Source: Phosphoribacter sp037046615 (lineage in GTDB: Bacteria; Actinomycetota; Actinomycetes; Actinomycetales; Dermatophilaceae). Taken from it: a stretch of DNA of 64,000 nt. The position numbers were made by a program, and so were the translations under genes. The stretch lies in contig JBAOHD010000008.1 of assembly GCA_037046615.1 (NCBI GenBank), positions 372,001 through 436,000 on the forward strand, given 5' to 3'. Positions 1 to 7,786 of this stretch are shown here, in pieces. How positions within the stretch are numbered: the first letter of the stretch is position 1; every line of letters starts with the position of its first letter. The notes beneath the pieces are model-generated. The model saw nothing but the letters and a program-made list of their open reading frames with translations, did not search any database and was not told the DNA's origin.

Positions 1-252
1 GGTGAACTCGACCGACACCGCCGGCACGAGGGTGGGAGGAGAGTGGTGGCTGCGCAGCGACCGCCCTGCCGGGCGGGAGCCGGGGACATTGGCATAGAGC
101 GCGAAACACAGCGCGTCAAGGACGCTGGTCTTCCCGCCGCCCGTCGGTCCGTGGACGAGGAAGATCCCGGCATCGGAGAGCCGGTCGAAGTCGATCTCGA
201 CCTCGTCGGCGAACGGACCGAAGGCACGTGCCCTCAGGCGATGGAGCCTCAT
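1..252 (-). CDS. sbcC: SbcC nuclease-ATPase subunit, N-terminal part only
   Basis: This is the first ~84 residues of the large SMC-like subunit of the SbcCD (Rad50-Mre11-type) nuclease, which processes DNA ends and hairpins; the rest lies beyond the window edge. The N-terminus reads MRLHRLRARAFGPFADEV, followed by a Walker A loop GPTGGGKT near residue 38 and the conserved LDALCFALY segment. These are typical of SbcC/Rad50 ATPase heads. The ATG at 252 overlaps the sbcD stop codon by 4 bp (ATGA), so the two subunits should be translationally coupled. Confidence 0.9.
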   Translation of the reverse strand, partial: MRLHRLRARAFGPFADEVEIDFDRLSDAGIFLVHGPTGGGKTSVLDALCFALYANVPGSRPAGRSLRSHHSPPTLVPAVSVEFT

Positions 253-1412
253 GCCGCTCCCGCGTCGAGCCCGCGCTCCTCTGCAGTGGCCGCTGCCCCG
301 ATGCGGGTTTCGTCGATCGCTTGCTGCAGGAGCGCGAGCTCCTCGGCGGTGGGGCCACGACCCGAGCGCACATGGCCGAGGAAGTCGGCGCAGACGTCCA
401 GGGCTGACCGGGCGGTGCGCGCGCGAGCGGCATACGAGCCTGTCGGAATGACCACGCCCGAGGGCGCGAACTCGAGTTTGAGGACGTCGGGGAATCGGCG
501 TCGCAGCCGGTCGATGGCACCTGCGGGCCGCACCGCGTCGGTGAGGGTGACATGACACCACGCTCCCTCAGCATCGGTATGCCGCGGGTCGGTCAGGAGC
601 GCTTCCAACTCCCCTTCCAGGCGCGCCATCGGCCGGACCACGGGAGTGGGCAGGAGGTCGACCCGAAGGTGGTCACGGCCGACATCGACGAGGGAGACCG
701 ACGGGGTGTGGCCGAGGTCGTTGAAAGACATCCTGATTGGAGCTCCGCTGTAGTGCACGTGGTCGGAGACCTGTTGAGCGCGGTGGAGGTGACCGAGGGC
801 GGCATACGACACGCCGTCGAAGACGCTGTCGGGCACGATCTGCACACCGCCGACGGAGATGTCGCGTTCGGTGTCGCTCGCGACCCCGCCCGAGACGAAG
901 GCATGCGCCATGACGACGGTCGGCGCGTCCGGCGGGGATGGGATGGACGCCCGGTGCATCGCTGCCGCCAAGACCGCCGCGTGGGTGCGTGCCGGGGCGT
1001 CGAGGGCATCGGCCACCAAGGCGGGCTCAAGGTAGGGGAGTGGGACGACGTGACCATCGGCGAGAGGGATCGGTTGTCCGAGCGCCCGCAGATCGGTGAC
1101 CAGATGGAGCCCAGCGAGCGCCAGCAGTGGTGCACCGAAACCCAGACGGATCGACGAGTCGTGATTGCCGCTGATGACGACGACTTGCGTCCCGGTCCGG
1201 ATCAGCCGGGTCAGGGCCTCGGACAGCACCGCCACGGTCTCTGGCGACGGCAAGGCGCGGTCGTAGATGTCGCCGCTCACGAGCACCGCGTCGACCTGCT
1301 CTTGCGCGGCCACCCCGGCGAGCCAGTCGAGGAAGACCTCCTGGGACGGCAGCAGAGATGCCCCACACAGCGACCGGCCAAGATGCCAGTCGGAGGTGTG
1401 GAGGATGCGCAT
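249..1412 (-). CDS. sbcD: SbcD exonuclease subunit
   Basis: Metallophosphoesterase subunit of SbcCD, the Mn-dependent nuclease partner of SbcC (387 aa, normal length). The phosphoesterase motifs are in order: TSDWHLGRSL (D8, H10), VSGDIYD (D48), SGNHDS (N83-H84-D85), AHAFVSGG and GHLHRAQ. The C-terminal part carries the usual SbcD capping region. It is the first gene of an sbcD-sbcC pair with a 4-bp overlap. The start at 1412 is supported by a TAGCCT -10 box exactly 6 bp upstream, which suggests a leaderless mRNA; I see no Shine-Dalgarno sequence. Its promoter diverges from that of the neighbouring glutamate-cysteine-ligase-like gene. Confidence 0.95.
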   Translation of the reverse strand: MRILHTSDWHLGRSLCGASLLPSQEVFLDWLAGVAAQEQVDAVLVSGDIYDRALPSPETVAVLSEALTRLIRTGTQVVVISGNHDSSIRLGFGAPLLALAGLHLVTDLRALGQPIPLADGHVVPLPYLEPALVADALDAPARTHAAVLAAAMHRASIPSPPDAPTVVMAHAFVSGGVASDTERDISVGGVQIVPDSVFDGVSYAALGHLHRAQQVSDHVHYSGAPIRMSFNDLGHTPSVSLVDVGRDHLRVDLLPTPVVRPMARLEGELEALLTDPRHTDAEGAWCHVTLTDAVRPAGAIDRLRRRFPDVLKLEFAPSGVVIPTGSYAARARTARSALDVCADFLGHVRSGRGPTAEELALLQQAIDETRIGAAATAEERGLDAGAA

Positions 1413-1418
1413 AACGTC

Positions 1419-1424
1419 AGGCTA
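1419..1424 (-). promoter_or_regulatory. Leaderless -10 box of sbcD
   Basis: TAGCCT on the minus strand, 6 bp before the ATG at 1412. It fits the TAnnnT consensus of the actinobacterial housekeeping sigma factor. The spacing would put the transcription start at or beside the start codon. Confidence 0.5.
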
Positions 1425-1520
1425 GGTGGGGGCACCGACACCCCCCGGGAGGTGGCCCGGCGTGCCGGGCGCGATGCCCGACGGGTGGCGCCACCATCGC
1501 GCGAAGGTGGCCGGACGGCA

Positions 1521-1526
1521 TACTCT
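1521..1526 (+). promoter_or_regulatory. Leaderless -10 box of the GCS2-type ligase gene
   Basis: TACTCT, 6 bp before the ATG at 1533. It overlaps a copy of the GGCATAC heptamer (GGCATACTCT). No ribosome binding site precedes the ATG, so a leaderless transcript is inferred, and this fixes the start. Confidence 0.5.
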
Positions 1527-1532
1527 CCCGAC

Positions 1533-3020
1533 ATGGGAGCGGACGTCGAGTCGGTCACGTACACGCGCGAGCAGCGCCAGCGCTATCGCGAGAAGGTGCA
1601 GCTGTGTCTCGACGTCTTCGAGCGGATGCTTGCCTACGCCCATTTCGAGTTCGACAAACCCATGACCGGCATGGAGATCGAGCTCAACCTTGTCGGTGAC
1701 GACTTCAACCCGCGGATGGACAACGCGGAGGTCCTCGAGCGGATCGCCGACCCCGAGTACCAAACGGAACTGGGCCGATACAACATCGAGTTCAACGTCT
1801 CGCCGCGGCCCCTACCGGGCAACTCCGCGATGGAGCTCGAGTCCGATCTGCGGACGTCGCTCAACCGGGCCCAGGCCAAGTGCGCGAGCCTCGGCAACCG
1901 GATCATGATGATCGGCATCCTCCCGACTGTCATGCCCGAGCACCTCACCGGCGACTGGATGAGCCGCAACGTCCGCTATCAGGCACTCAACGACGCGGTG
2001 CTTGCATCCCGCGGGGAGGACGTCTACCTCGACATCGAGGGCCCACATGGTGAGGTGTTGCAGCACTACTGCGACTCGTTGGCTCCGGAGTCGGCATGCA
2101 CGTCGATGCAATTGCATCTGCAGGTCGCGCCGATGTCTTTCGCCGACCACTGGAACGCCGCCCAGGTGCTTGCCGGTCCGCAACTCGCCGTCGGGGCCAA
2201 CTCGCCGTTCTTCCTCGGCAAGCAGTTGTGGGCGGAGACCCGGATCGCCGTCTTCTCCCAGGCGGCCGACACCCGCTCCATCGAGCTCAAGAACCAGGGC
2301 GTGCGGCCCCGAGTGTTCTTCGGGGAGCGCTGGATCACGTCGATCTTCGACCTGTTCGAGGAAAACGTCCGCTACTTCCCCGCTCTGCTGCCCGAGTTGT
2401 CCGAGGAAGACCCGGCGGCCATGCTCGAGCAAGGTCAGGTCCCGGCGTTGCACGAGATGCGGCTGCACAACGGCACGATCTATCGCTGGAATCGTCCGAT
2501 CTACGACATCGTCAAAGGACGGCCGCACTTGCGGGTCGAAAACCGGGTGCTCCCGGCTGGACCCACGATCATCGACACGATGGCCAATAGCGCCTTCTAT
2601 TACGGCACCCTGCGGATGCTCGCCCAAGAGGACCGCCCGGTGTGGACGCGGATGAGTTTTGCTGCCGCGGAAGATAACTTCCTCGCCGGAGCCCGCGAAG
2701 GCATCGACGCGCGGCTGTTTTGGCCCGGCCGGGGCGAGATCCCTGCGACCGAGCTCGTCCTGCGGCATCTCCTGCCTCTGGCCCACGAAGGGCTGCGCCA
2801 ATGGGGCGTGTCCGATGCGGTGCGCGAGCGTTACCTGTCGATCATCGAAGGCCGCTGTCTCACCGGTCTCAACGGTGCCTCCTGGCAGACCGAGGCGGTC
2901 CGACGCTTGGAGGCTCGGGGTCTGTCGCGACCGGATGCGCTGCGCGAAATGCTTGTGGCCTATGCCCGCAACATGGAGGACAACGTCCCGGTCCACACCT
3001 GGGACCTCCCGAGCGAGTGA
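1533..3020 (+). CDS. Glutamate-cysteine ligase-like protein (GCS2/YbdK-type family)
   Basis: A 495-aa protein of the carboxylate-amine ligase/glutamate-cysteine ligase 2 group. These enzymes form gamma-glutamyl amide bonds using ATP. Recognisable features are the early MTGMEIELNLV strand (acidic metal-binding residues), RYNIEFNVSPRPL, the central SMQLHLQV segment and ANSPFFLGKQLWAETR, followed by LKNQGVRPRVFFG and RVENRVLPAGPT. An open frame continues far upstream, but coding starts at the ATG at 1533, which has a -10 box 6 bp before it. phzF follows after 7 bp, so the two may be co-transcribed. The substrate is not determined: glutathione- or ergothioneine-type gamma-glutamylcysteine synthesis is possible but unproven. 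Confidence 0.8.
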   Translation: MGADVESVTYTREQRQRYREKVQLCLDVFERMLAYAHFEFDKPMTGMEIELNLVGDDFNPRMDNAEVLERIADPEYQTELGRYNIEFNVSPRPLPGNSAMELESDLRTSLNRAQAKCASLGNRIMMIGILPTVMPEHLTGDWMSRNVRYQALNDAVLASRGEDVYLDIEGPHGEVLQHYCDSLAPESACTSMQLHLQVAPMSFADHWNAAQVLAGPQLAVGANSPFFLGKQLWAETRIAVFSQAADTRSIELKNQGVRPRVFFGERWITSIFDLFEENVRYFPALLPELSEEDPAAMLEQGQVPALHEMRLHNGTIYRWNRPIYDIVKGRPHLRVENRVLPAGPTIIDTMANSAFYYGTLRMLAQEDRPVWTRMSFAAAEDNFLAGAREGIDARLFWPGRGEIPATELVLRHLLPLAHEGLRQWGVSDAVRERYLSIIEGRCLTGLNGASWQTEAVRRLEARGLSRPDALREMLVAYARNMEDNVPVHTWDLPSE

Positions 3021-3027
3021 CGCTGCG

Positions 3028-3894
3028 ATGGGTGGCCTGCAGGTCGAGTTCGTCAACGTCTTCGCCATCCCCGAAGTGCCCTTCTCCGGCAACCCGCTGG
3101 CCGTCGTCACCACGGGTTGGGACCTGCCTGTGGCGACCATGCAACAGTGGGCTCGGCAGTTCAACCTCTCCGAGACGACCTTCGTGCGGTGTGGCGCCGA
3201 GGGGGAGTCGCCCCTCGACGGCCCGACGGCCGACGTCCGCATCTTCACCCCGACCGTCGAACTCCCCTTCGCAGGGCACCCCACGCTCGGCACCGCGGAC
3301 GTCGTCGCTGCAGTCGTCGGACGCGACGAGGTCGTCTTGCGGGTGGCAGCGGGGGACATCGCGGTATGCCGGACCGGCGCCGGATGGCAGTTGAGCGCAC
3401 CGCCGGGGGCGGTGCGCGTGGACGGGACGCCGATCCCGGAGTGGGCAGCCGCTCTCGGACTGGTGGTTGCGGACGTGCCTGGCGCGGCATACCGGGTCGA
3501 CGCAGGTGTGGAGCAGGTGATCCTCCAGCTGGCTTCACCCGAAGCCGTCCGCGCCGCACGCGCAGAGGCGGTCGCGCTGCGTCGCCTCGGGCTCTGCCCG
3601 AGTGGCGAGGCGCTGGTCTACGTGTGGGCTTGGACGGGTCCCCACGAGGTCGAGGCGCGCCTGTTCTTCAGTCAGGGCGGGGCGGTCGTCGAGGACCCCG
3701 CGACCGGCTCGGCCTGCGCGAATCTTGGGACGCTGTGGGCTCACGAAGGGCGTCGCAACCTCACCGTGACTGTGTCCCAGGGAGCCGCAATCGAGCGTCC
3801 ATCTCGCCTCGTGATCGGGGTCGGGGCCGCCAGCGAGGTGACCGTGGCCGGACACGTCGTCAGGGTCGGGTCGGGCACGCTCGTCGAGCCCTGA
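3028..3894 (+). CDS. PhzF-family isomerase/epimerase
   Basis: A 288-aa member of the phenazine-biosynthesis-like PhzF family (diaminopimelate-epimerase fold). Seen in the sequence are the N-terminal FVNVFAIPEVPFSGNPLAVV, the acidic NLSETTFV segment that carries the catalytic Glu in this family, FTPTVELPFAGHPTLGT, and the C-terminal EDPATGSACANLG loop. All are PhzF hallmarks. The start ATG lies 7 bp after the preceding gene. No phenazine genes are nearby, so it is a general family member rather than phzF proper. The substrate is unknown. Confidence 0.88.
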   Translation: MGGLQVEFVNVFAIPEVPFSGNPLAVVTTGWDLPVATMQQWARQFNLSETTFVRCGAEGESPLDGPTADVRIFTPTVELPFAGHPTLGTADVVAAVVGRDEVVLRVAAGDIAVCRTGAGWQLSAPPGAVRVDGTPIPEWAAALGLVVADVPGAAYRVDAGVEQVILQLASPEAVRAARAEAVALRRLGLCPSGEALVYVWAWTGPHEVEARLFFSQGGAVVEDPATGSACANLGTLWAHEGRRNLTVTVSQGAAIERPSRLVIGVGAASEVTVAGHVVRVGSGTLVEP

Positions 3895-3913
3895 GTATGC
3901 CGCGCAATGTCGC

Positions 3914-4711
3914 TTAGCTGAGCGACCTACGCACGACCTCGAAGCAGACGACCGCGGCGGCCGCCGACACGTTGAGGGACTCCACTCCTGAGGCCATGGG
4001 GATCGACACCCACGTGTCGACCTGGTCGGCGACGGCAGGGGAGAGTCCGGCGGTCTCACCGCCGAGGACGTAGGCCGTGCGCTCGGGTAGGCGTGCCTCG
4101 AAGAGGCTATCGTCACCGTTCGCGTCCAGGCCGACGACATGAAACCCGCTGTCCCGCAGTGTCGTCACCGCCTCTTGGGCAGTAGCCACCTTGAGAATAG
4201 GCGCCGCGAAGGCCACCCCGGCGGATGCCTTGACGACGAGGGGATCGAGCGAGGCGACGCCACGACGGGGCACGACGATGCCAGCGCAACCAGCAGCAGT
4301 CGCCGTCCGGATGATCATGCCGACATTGGCCGGGGTCGTGAGCCCATCGAGGACGACCACCGCCCCGTCGAGGCCGGCCGCCACGCCGGCGTCCAACGCC
4401 CGCATCCGCGGAGCTACGACGTCCGCGCAGACGCCCTGGTCCTGCTTTCCGTTGCCGGCGATCTTCTTGACGCGCTCAGCGCTGACTCGCTGCACGGTGA
4501 CCCCTGCTCGTCGGGCTGCCGTGAGGATCTCCGACACGTGGGGGCCGCGGGCCGTGTCGGCCAAGAGGACCTTGTCGACCAGCAGCCCATCGGCCGTTAG
4601 TGCCTCGATGACCGGGTTGCGGCCATAGACCGTGATGAATCGGTCCTTGGGGGAACCCGCGTGGACCTGCGTCGTGCGGGGGAGAGGATGGCCGGCCGTC
4701 GTGTCGCGCAT
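3914..4711 (-). CDS. SpoU/TrmH-family RNA 2'-O-methyltransferase, RlmB-like
   Basis: Predicted 23S rRNA 2'-O-ribose methyltransferase. An N-terminal SpoU substrate-binding domain (VYGRNPVIEAL and following ~75 residues) is joined to the knotted SpoU catalytic domain. Motif 1 (NVGMIIRTA), motif 2 (LGGETAGLSP) and motif 3 (SIPMASGVESLNVSAAAAVV) are all present. I chose the ATG at 4711, which has a GAGAGG-type Shine-Dalgarno upstream; an in-frame start at 4738 would add nine residues. It is convergent with phzF and divergent from the amylosucrase gene. Exact target nucleotide is not readable from sequence; RlmB (G2251) is the closest pattern. Confidence 0.9.
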   Translation of the reverse strand: MRDTTAGHPLPRTTQVHAGSPKDRFITVYGRNPVIEALTADGLLVDKVLLADTARGPHVSEILTAARRAGVTVQRVSAERVKKIAGNGKQDQGVCADVVAPRMRALDAGVAAGLDGAVVVLDGLTTPANVGMIIRTATAAGCAGIVVPRRGVASLDPLVVKASAGVAFAAPILKVATAQEAVTTLRDSGFHVVGLDANGDDSLFEARLPERTAYVLGGETAGLSPAVADQVDTWVSIPMASGVESLNVSAAAAVVCFEVVRRSLS

Positions 4712-4751
4712 GCCCCCATCCTCTCCCACGCCCCCCATCCCCTTCCGCGCA

Positions 4752-4765
4752 TGAAAGCGCTTTCA
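4752..4765. promoter_or_regulatory. LacI-family operator (perfect 14-bp palindrome)
   Basis: TGAAAGCGCTTTCA is a perfect inverted repeat with the central CG flanked by GAAAGC/GCTTTC, the classic half-site pattern of LacI/GalR-family sugar regulators. It lies 50 bp upstream of the amylosucrase start, between it and the divergent methyltransferase gene. It abuts an upstream ATG (4768), which argues against that ATG as the enzyme's start. No LacI-family gene is in the window. Confidence 0.65.
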
Positions 4766-4815
4766 GTATGCTGTGGCGCCAGGTCGGGCCGGACAATTTC
4801 TGGAGGAGGGCGGTC

Positions 4816-6759
4816 ATGGGTCGCCACTCGGCTTACCCCACGGTGGCCGACGCCGTGGCGGCGGCGTTGAGTGTCACGGCCATGATGAGCCGGGAGCGCC
4901 GAGAGGCCCTCGAACTCCGCTTGCACCGCTACTGGGAGGATCTCGTCGACGGCCTCCGGGTGATCTATCCCAACGAGTGGGGCGACGTCTCCATGCGCCT
5001 CGTGCGTGCGGCGGCCGCGGCATACGTGACGCGCAGCGACGCGCTCCATCGCCTTGACCAGCGGCGCCTCCTGGAGCCTGATTGGCTGCAGTCGCCAGGA
5101 ATGTTCGGCTACGCGGCATACGCCGACCGCTTCGCGGGGACGCTCCGCGGGGTCGCCGAAAAGATCCCGTACCTGCACGAACTCGGCGTGACCTACCTGC
5201 ACCTCATGCCGCTGCTCCAGCCGCGCCCCGGCGACAACGACGGCGGGTATGCCGTCGCCGACTACCGGCAGGTGCGGGCAGATCTTGGGTCGATCGACGA
5301 CCTCGTGGCGCTGGCGACCTCGTTGCGGGACAACGGGATCAGCCTGGTCTGTGACCTCGTGCTCAACCATGTTGCGCGCGAGCACGAGTGGGCCGCGAGG
5401 GCGCGTGCCGGGGAGTCGCGCTACCGCGACTACTTCTTGGTATTCCCTGACCGGGAGATGCCCGACGCGTATGAGCAGACCTTGCCCGAGGTCTTCCCCG
5501 ATTTCGCGCCTGGGAACTTCACCTTCGACCAGGACCTGCAGGGATGGGTCTGGACGACCTTCAACGAGTGGCAATGGGACGTCAACTGGGCCAATCCCGA
5601 TGTCTTCTGCGAATACGCCGACATCGTCTTCTTCCTCGCCAATGCCGGGGTCGAGGTCATCCGGCTCGATGCGATCGCCTTCACGTGGAAGCGTTTGGGC
5701 ACCCAGTGTCAGAACCAGCCGGAAGTCCACGCGCTGACCCAAGCGCTCCGGGCCATCGCTCGAATCGCTTGTCCAGCAGTCGCTTTCAAGGCAGAGGCAA
5801 TCGTCGGTCCACGGGACCTTGTCCAGTACCTCGGTCAAGGCGAGCACACCGGCAAGGTCAGTGACCTCGCCTATCACAACTCGCTCATGGTGCAGGGTTG
5901 GTCGATGCTCGCGACCGGCGACGTCACGCTCACCGCGCATGCCCTTCGCGCGCTCCCGCCGGTGTCGGCCACGTCGACGTGGATCACCTACCTGCGCTGT
6001 CACGACGACATCGGGTGGGCGATCGACGACGCTGACGCAGGCGGGGTGGGTCTGGACGGCTTCGCCCACCGAGCGTTCCTGTCCGATTGGTATGTCGCAG
6101 CCTTTCCCGGGTCGACTGCTCGCGGTCTCACCTTCCAAGCCAACTCGGCAACCGGAGACCGCCGGATCAGCGGCACGGCCGGCGCTCTGGTCGGCCTCGA
6201 CGCCGCCCGCGATTCGGAGAACTCGGGCGCCGTCGACCAGGCCCTCGCCCGCCTCTTCCTCGGCCACGCACTGGTCGCCGGGTTCGGCGGCATACCGGTC
6301 ATCTGGAGTGGCGACGAGCTCGGCGCGCCCAACGACCCGACCTGGGACACCGAGCCGGGCCATGAGGACGACAACCGGTGGGTGCACCGGGGGCGCATGG
6401 ATTGGCAGCGAGCCGATCGCCGGGATGAGCCGGTCAGCATCGAGAGTCGGGTGTTCAGCGGCCTGGCCCACCTGGCGCGGACCCGCGCGACTCTTCCGCA
6501 CCTCCATGCATCCGTCGCCAGCGACGTCGTGGACCCGTGGGATCGCGGGGTCCTCGCTCTGGCGCGTCGGCATCCCCTCGGCACGCTGCTCGCGGTCTAT
6601 AACGTCACTGCCACGTGGCGACACGTGCCGGGCTGGGTGATGCGGGCACACGGTCTTGAGTCGTGCGTGGAGGCACTGTCTGGCCGTGAGGTCGGGATCG
6701 GGGCCGACGACACCGTGGCGCTGCCGCCTTTCGCGGTTGCCTGGTTCGTGAACGGTTAA
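4816..6759 (+). CDS. Amylosucrase / sucrose-acting GH13 (subfamily 4-like) enzyme
   Basis: A 647-aa alpha-amylase-superfamily enzyme closely patterned on amylosucrase, which splits sucrose and builds alpha-1,4-glucan while releasing fructose. Region I is DLVLNH. Region II is EVIRLDAIAF, with the nucleophile Asp at about 285. Region III is AFKAEAIV, with the acid/base Glu at about 327. Region IV is LRCHDDIGW, with Asp at about 397. DDNRWVHRGRMDW matches the arginine segment that helps hold sucrose. There is a helical N-terminal domain before the barrel. The start at 4816 follows a strong GGAGGAGGG at 4802. The perfect LacI-type operator upstream implies sugar-responsive control. Sucrose hydrolase is the main alternative. 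Confidence 0.88.
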   Translation: MGRHSAYPTVADAVAAALSVTAMMSRERREALELRLHRYWEDLVDGLRVIYPNEWGDVSMRLVRAAAAAYVTRSDALHRLDQRRLLEPDWLQSPGMFGYAAYADRFAGTLRGVAEKIPYLHELGVTYLHLMPLLQPRPGDNDGGYAVADYRQVRADLGSIDDLVALATSLRDNGISLVCDLVLNHVAREHEWAARARAGESRYRDYFLVFPDREMPDAYEQTLPEVFPDFAPGNFTFDQDLQGWVWTTFNEWQWDVNWANPDVFCEYADIVFFLANAGVEVIRLDAIAFTWKRLGTQCQNQPEVHALTQALRAIARIACPAVAFKAEAIVGPRDLVQYLGQGEHTGKVSDLAYHNSLMVQGWSMLATGDVTLTAHALRALPPVSATSTWITYLRCHDDIGWAIDDADAGGVGLDGFAHRAFLSDWYVAAFPGSTARGLTFQANSATGDRRISGTAGALVGLDAARDSENSGAVDQALARLFLGHALVAGFGGIPVIWSGDELGAPNDPTWDTEPGHEDDNRWVHRGRMDWQRADRRDEPVSIESRVFSGLAHLARTRATLPHLHASVASDVVDPWDRGVLALARRHPLGTLLAVYNVTATWRHVPGWVMRAHGLESCVEALSGREVGIGADDTVALPPFAVAWFVNG

Positions 6760-6828
6760 GGCTCTTCAGCTCGGGGGGGCGAGCAGGGGGCGGCCGGCGC
6801 GGTGGCACACCGGCAATCGCGCGCGGCA

Positions 6829-6834
6829 TACGCT
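6829..6834 (+). promoter_or_regulatory. Leaderless -10 box of the YbgC-type thioesterase
   Basis: TACGCT, 6 bp before the GTG at 6841, embedded in GGCATACGCT. It makes GTG 6841, rather than the in-frame GTG at 6802, the likely start. Confidence 0.45.
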
Positions 6835-6840
6835 GCGTGC

Positions 6841-7218
6841 GTGGAACACCGCGTGAGCTACCGCATCTACTACGAAGACACCGATGCCCTGGGCGTCGTC
6901 TATTACGCGAACTACTTCAAGTACTTCGAGCGCGGCCGGACCGAAGCGATCGAAGCGAGCGGCCGGAGCATCGCCGACTGGAATCGGGCTGGCTACCTCT
7001 TCGTCGTGCACTCGGTGGCTGCCACGTATAGACGTCCGGCCCTGCTCGGGGATCGAGTTGACGTCGTGTCGACCTTCAACCTCGTCTCGCCTTACCGCGG
7101 GCGCTTTGCCCAACATGTCGAGCGCGGGGGAGAGGTGCTCGTCGACGGGACCGTCGACTGCGTGTGTCTCGATGCCCACCAACAATTGCGCGAGTTCCCT
7201 GCCGGTCTCGTGCTGTAG
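6841..7218 (+). CDS. Acyl-CoA thioesterase, YbgC/FadM-type hotdog protein
   Basis: A 125-aa single hotdog-fold thioesterase. The family signature RIYYEDTDALGVVYYANY contains the catalytic Asp and is followed by YFKYFERGRTEAI. GTG 6841 gives an N-terminus the same length as other YbgC proteins and lies 6 bp after a -10 hexamer. YbgC proteins hydrolyse short-chain acyl-CoAs. The physiological substrate here cannot be read. A small PadR-like gene follows 43 bp downstream on the same strand. Confidence 0.85.
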   Translation: MEHRVSYRIYYEDTDALGVVYYANYFKYFERGRTEAIEASGRSIADWNRAGYLFVVHSVAATYRRPALLGDRVDVVSTFNLVSPYRGRFAQHVERGGEVLVDGTVDCVCLDAHQQLREFPAGLVL

Positions 7219-7261
7219 AGCGCCTCTGGTGCCTCCCGGGCACCCTAGGCAGAGTACGACT

Positions 7262-7495
7262 ATGGCCAGGCCACGAATGACCATTCCGACGCGACTGGTC
7301 CTGCGAGCCCTTCCCCACGACCCGACTCCTCGATACGGCCTGGAACTCGGCCGCGCGACCGGTTTACCGAGCGGGACGATCCATCCGATCCTCGCGCGCC
7401 TCGAACTCTGTGGCTGGGTGCGGTCCGAGTGGCAGGACGTCGACCCAATCACCGCCGGTCACGGGGTGTGGCGACCCGGGGAGGTGCTGCCATGA
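7262..7495 (+). CDS. PadR-like winged-helix regulator, short
   Basis: A 77-aa winged-helix protein (MTIPTRLVLRALPHDPTPRY, then GRATGLPSGTIHPILARLE) matching the N-terminal DNA-binding half of PadR-family repressors. It stops just after the wing (HGVWRPGEVLP), where full PadR proteins continue with a YxLTxxG strand and a dimerisation helix. It may be a minimal PadR or a truncated one. Its stop overlaps the ATG of the next, disrupted frame (ATGA), the arrangement in which PadR genes often precede a small membrane or regulatory partner. Confidence 0.55.
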   Translation: MARPRMTIPTRLVLRALPHDPTPRYGLELGRATGLPSGTIHPILARLELCGWVRSEWQDVDPITAGHGVWRPGEVLP

Positions 7496-7768
7496 CCCTG
7501 TCTCGCATCGGCCTTGCGGTCGCGGCGCGATCCTGCCCCGCGATCACCGCGCACGGGGAGACCGGCCGCTCACCTGTCCACCGGCCCTGACCGTGCGCCA
7601 CCGCGGCTCCGGTGTGCGGGCGGCCCGCGCCACGAGTGGGCGCGGTTTTCCACGCCTGACGGTGAACGTTTCGCTGCCTGCAGCGCGTGCGGCCTCGTCG
7701 TCACGGGGCCGTTGCGCCCTCAGTCGGCCCGTAGCTTCGCGTGGTGGGGCGCCGGCGGCCGCTACTAA
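7492..7768 (+). pseudogene. Disrupted partner of the PadR gene (remnant)
   Basis: The ATG-initiated frame MTLSRIGLAVAAR soon runs into a stop at 32 codons. The same theme continues in other frames as LPRDHRAR, then TGRPAAHLSTGP, and finally a short Cys-containing tail GERFAACSACGLVV ending at 7768. I read this as one gene with frame changes and probable deletion. The CxxC tail could be a zinc-ribbon remnant. No function is assigned. Apart from this remnant, the 7.5-7.79 kb gap holds nothing I recognise. Confidence 0.35.
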
Positions 7769-7786
7769 GCCTGGGCGCGTCACGCG

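Noticed and set aside
552..1532. Long plus-strand frame running over sbcD into the GCS2-like gene
   Set aside because: It is the antisense of sbcD, which has full phosphoesterase motifs; only the part from ATG 1533 has protein-family sequence and a promoter.
4597..6651. 684-codon minus-strand frame opposite the amylosucrase
   Set aside because: Asp/Arg/Val-rich shadow of a high-GC gene; the plus strand carries all GH13 catalytic regions.
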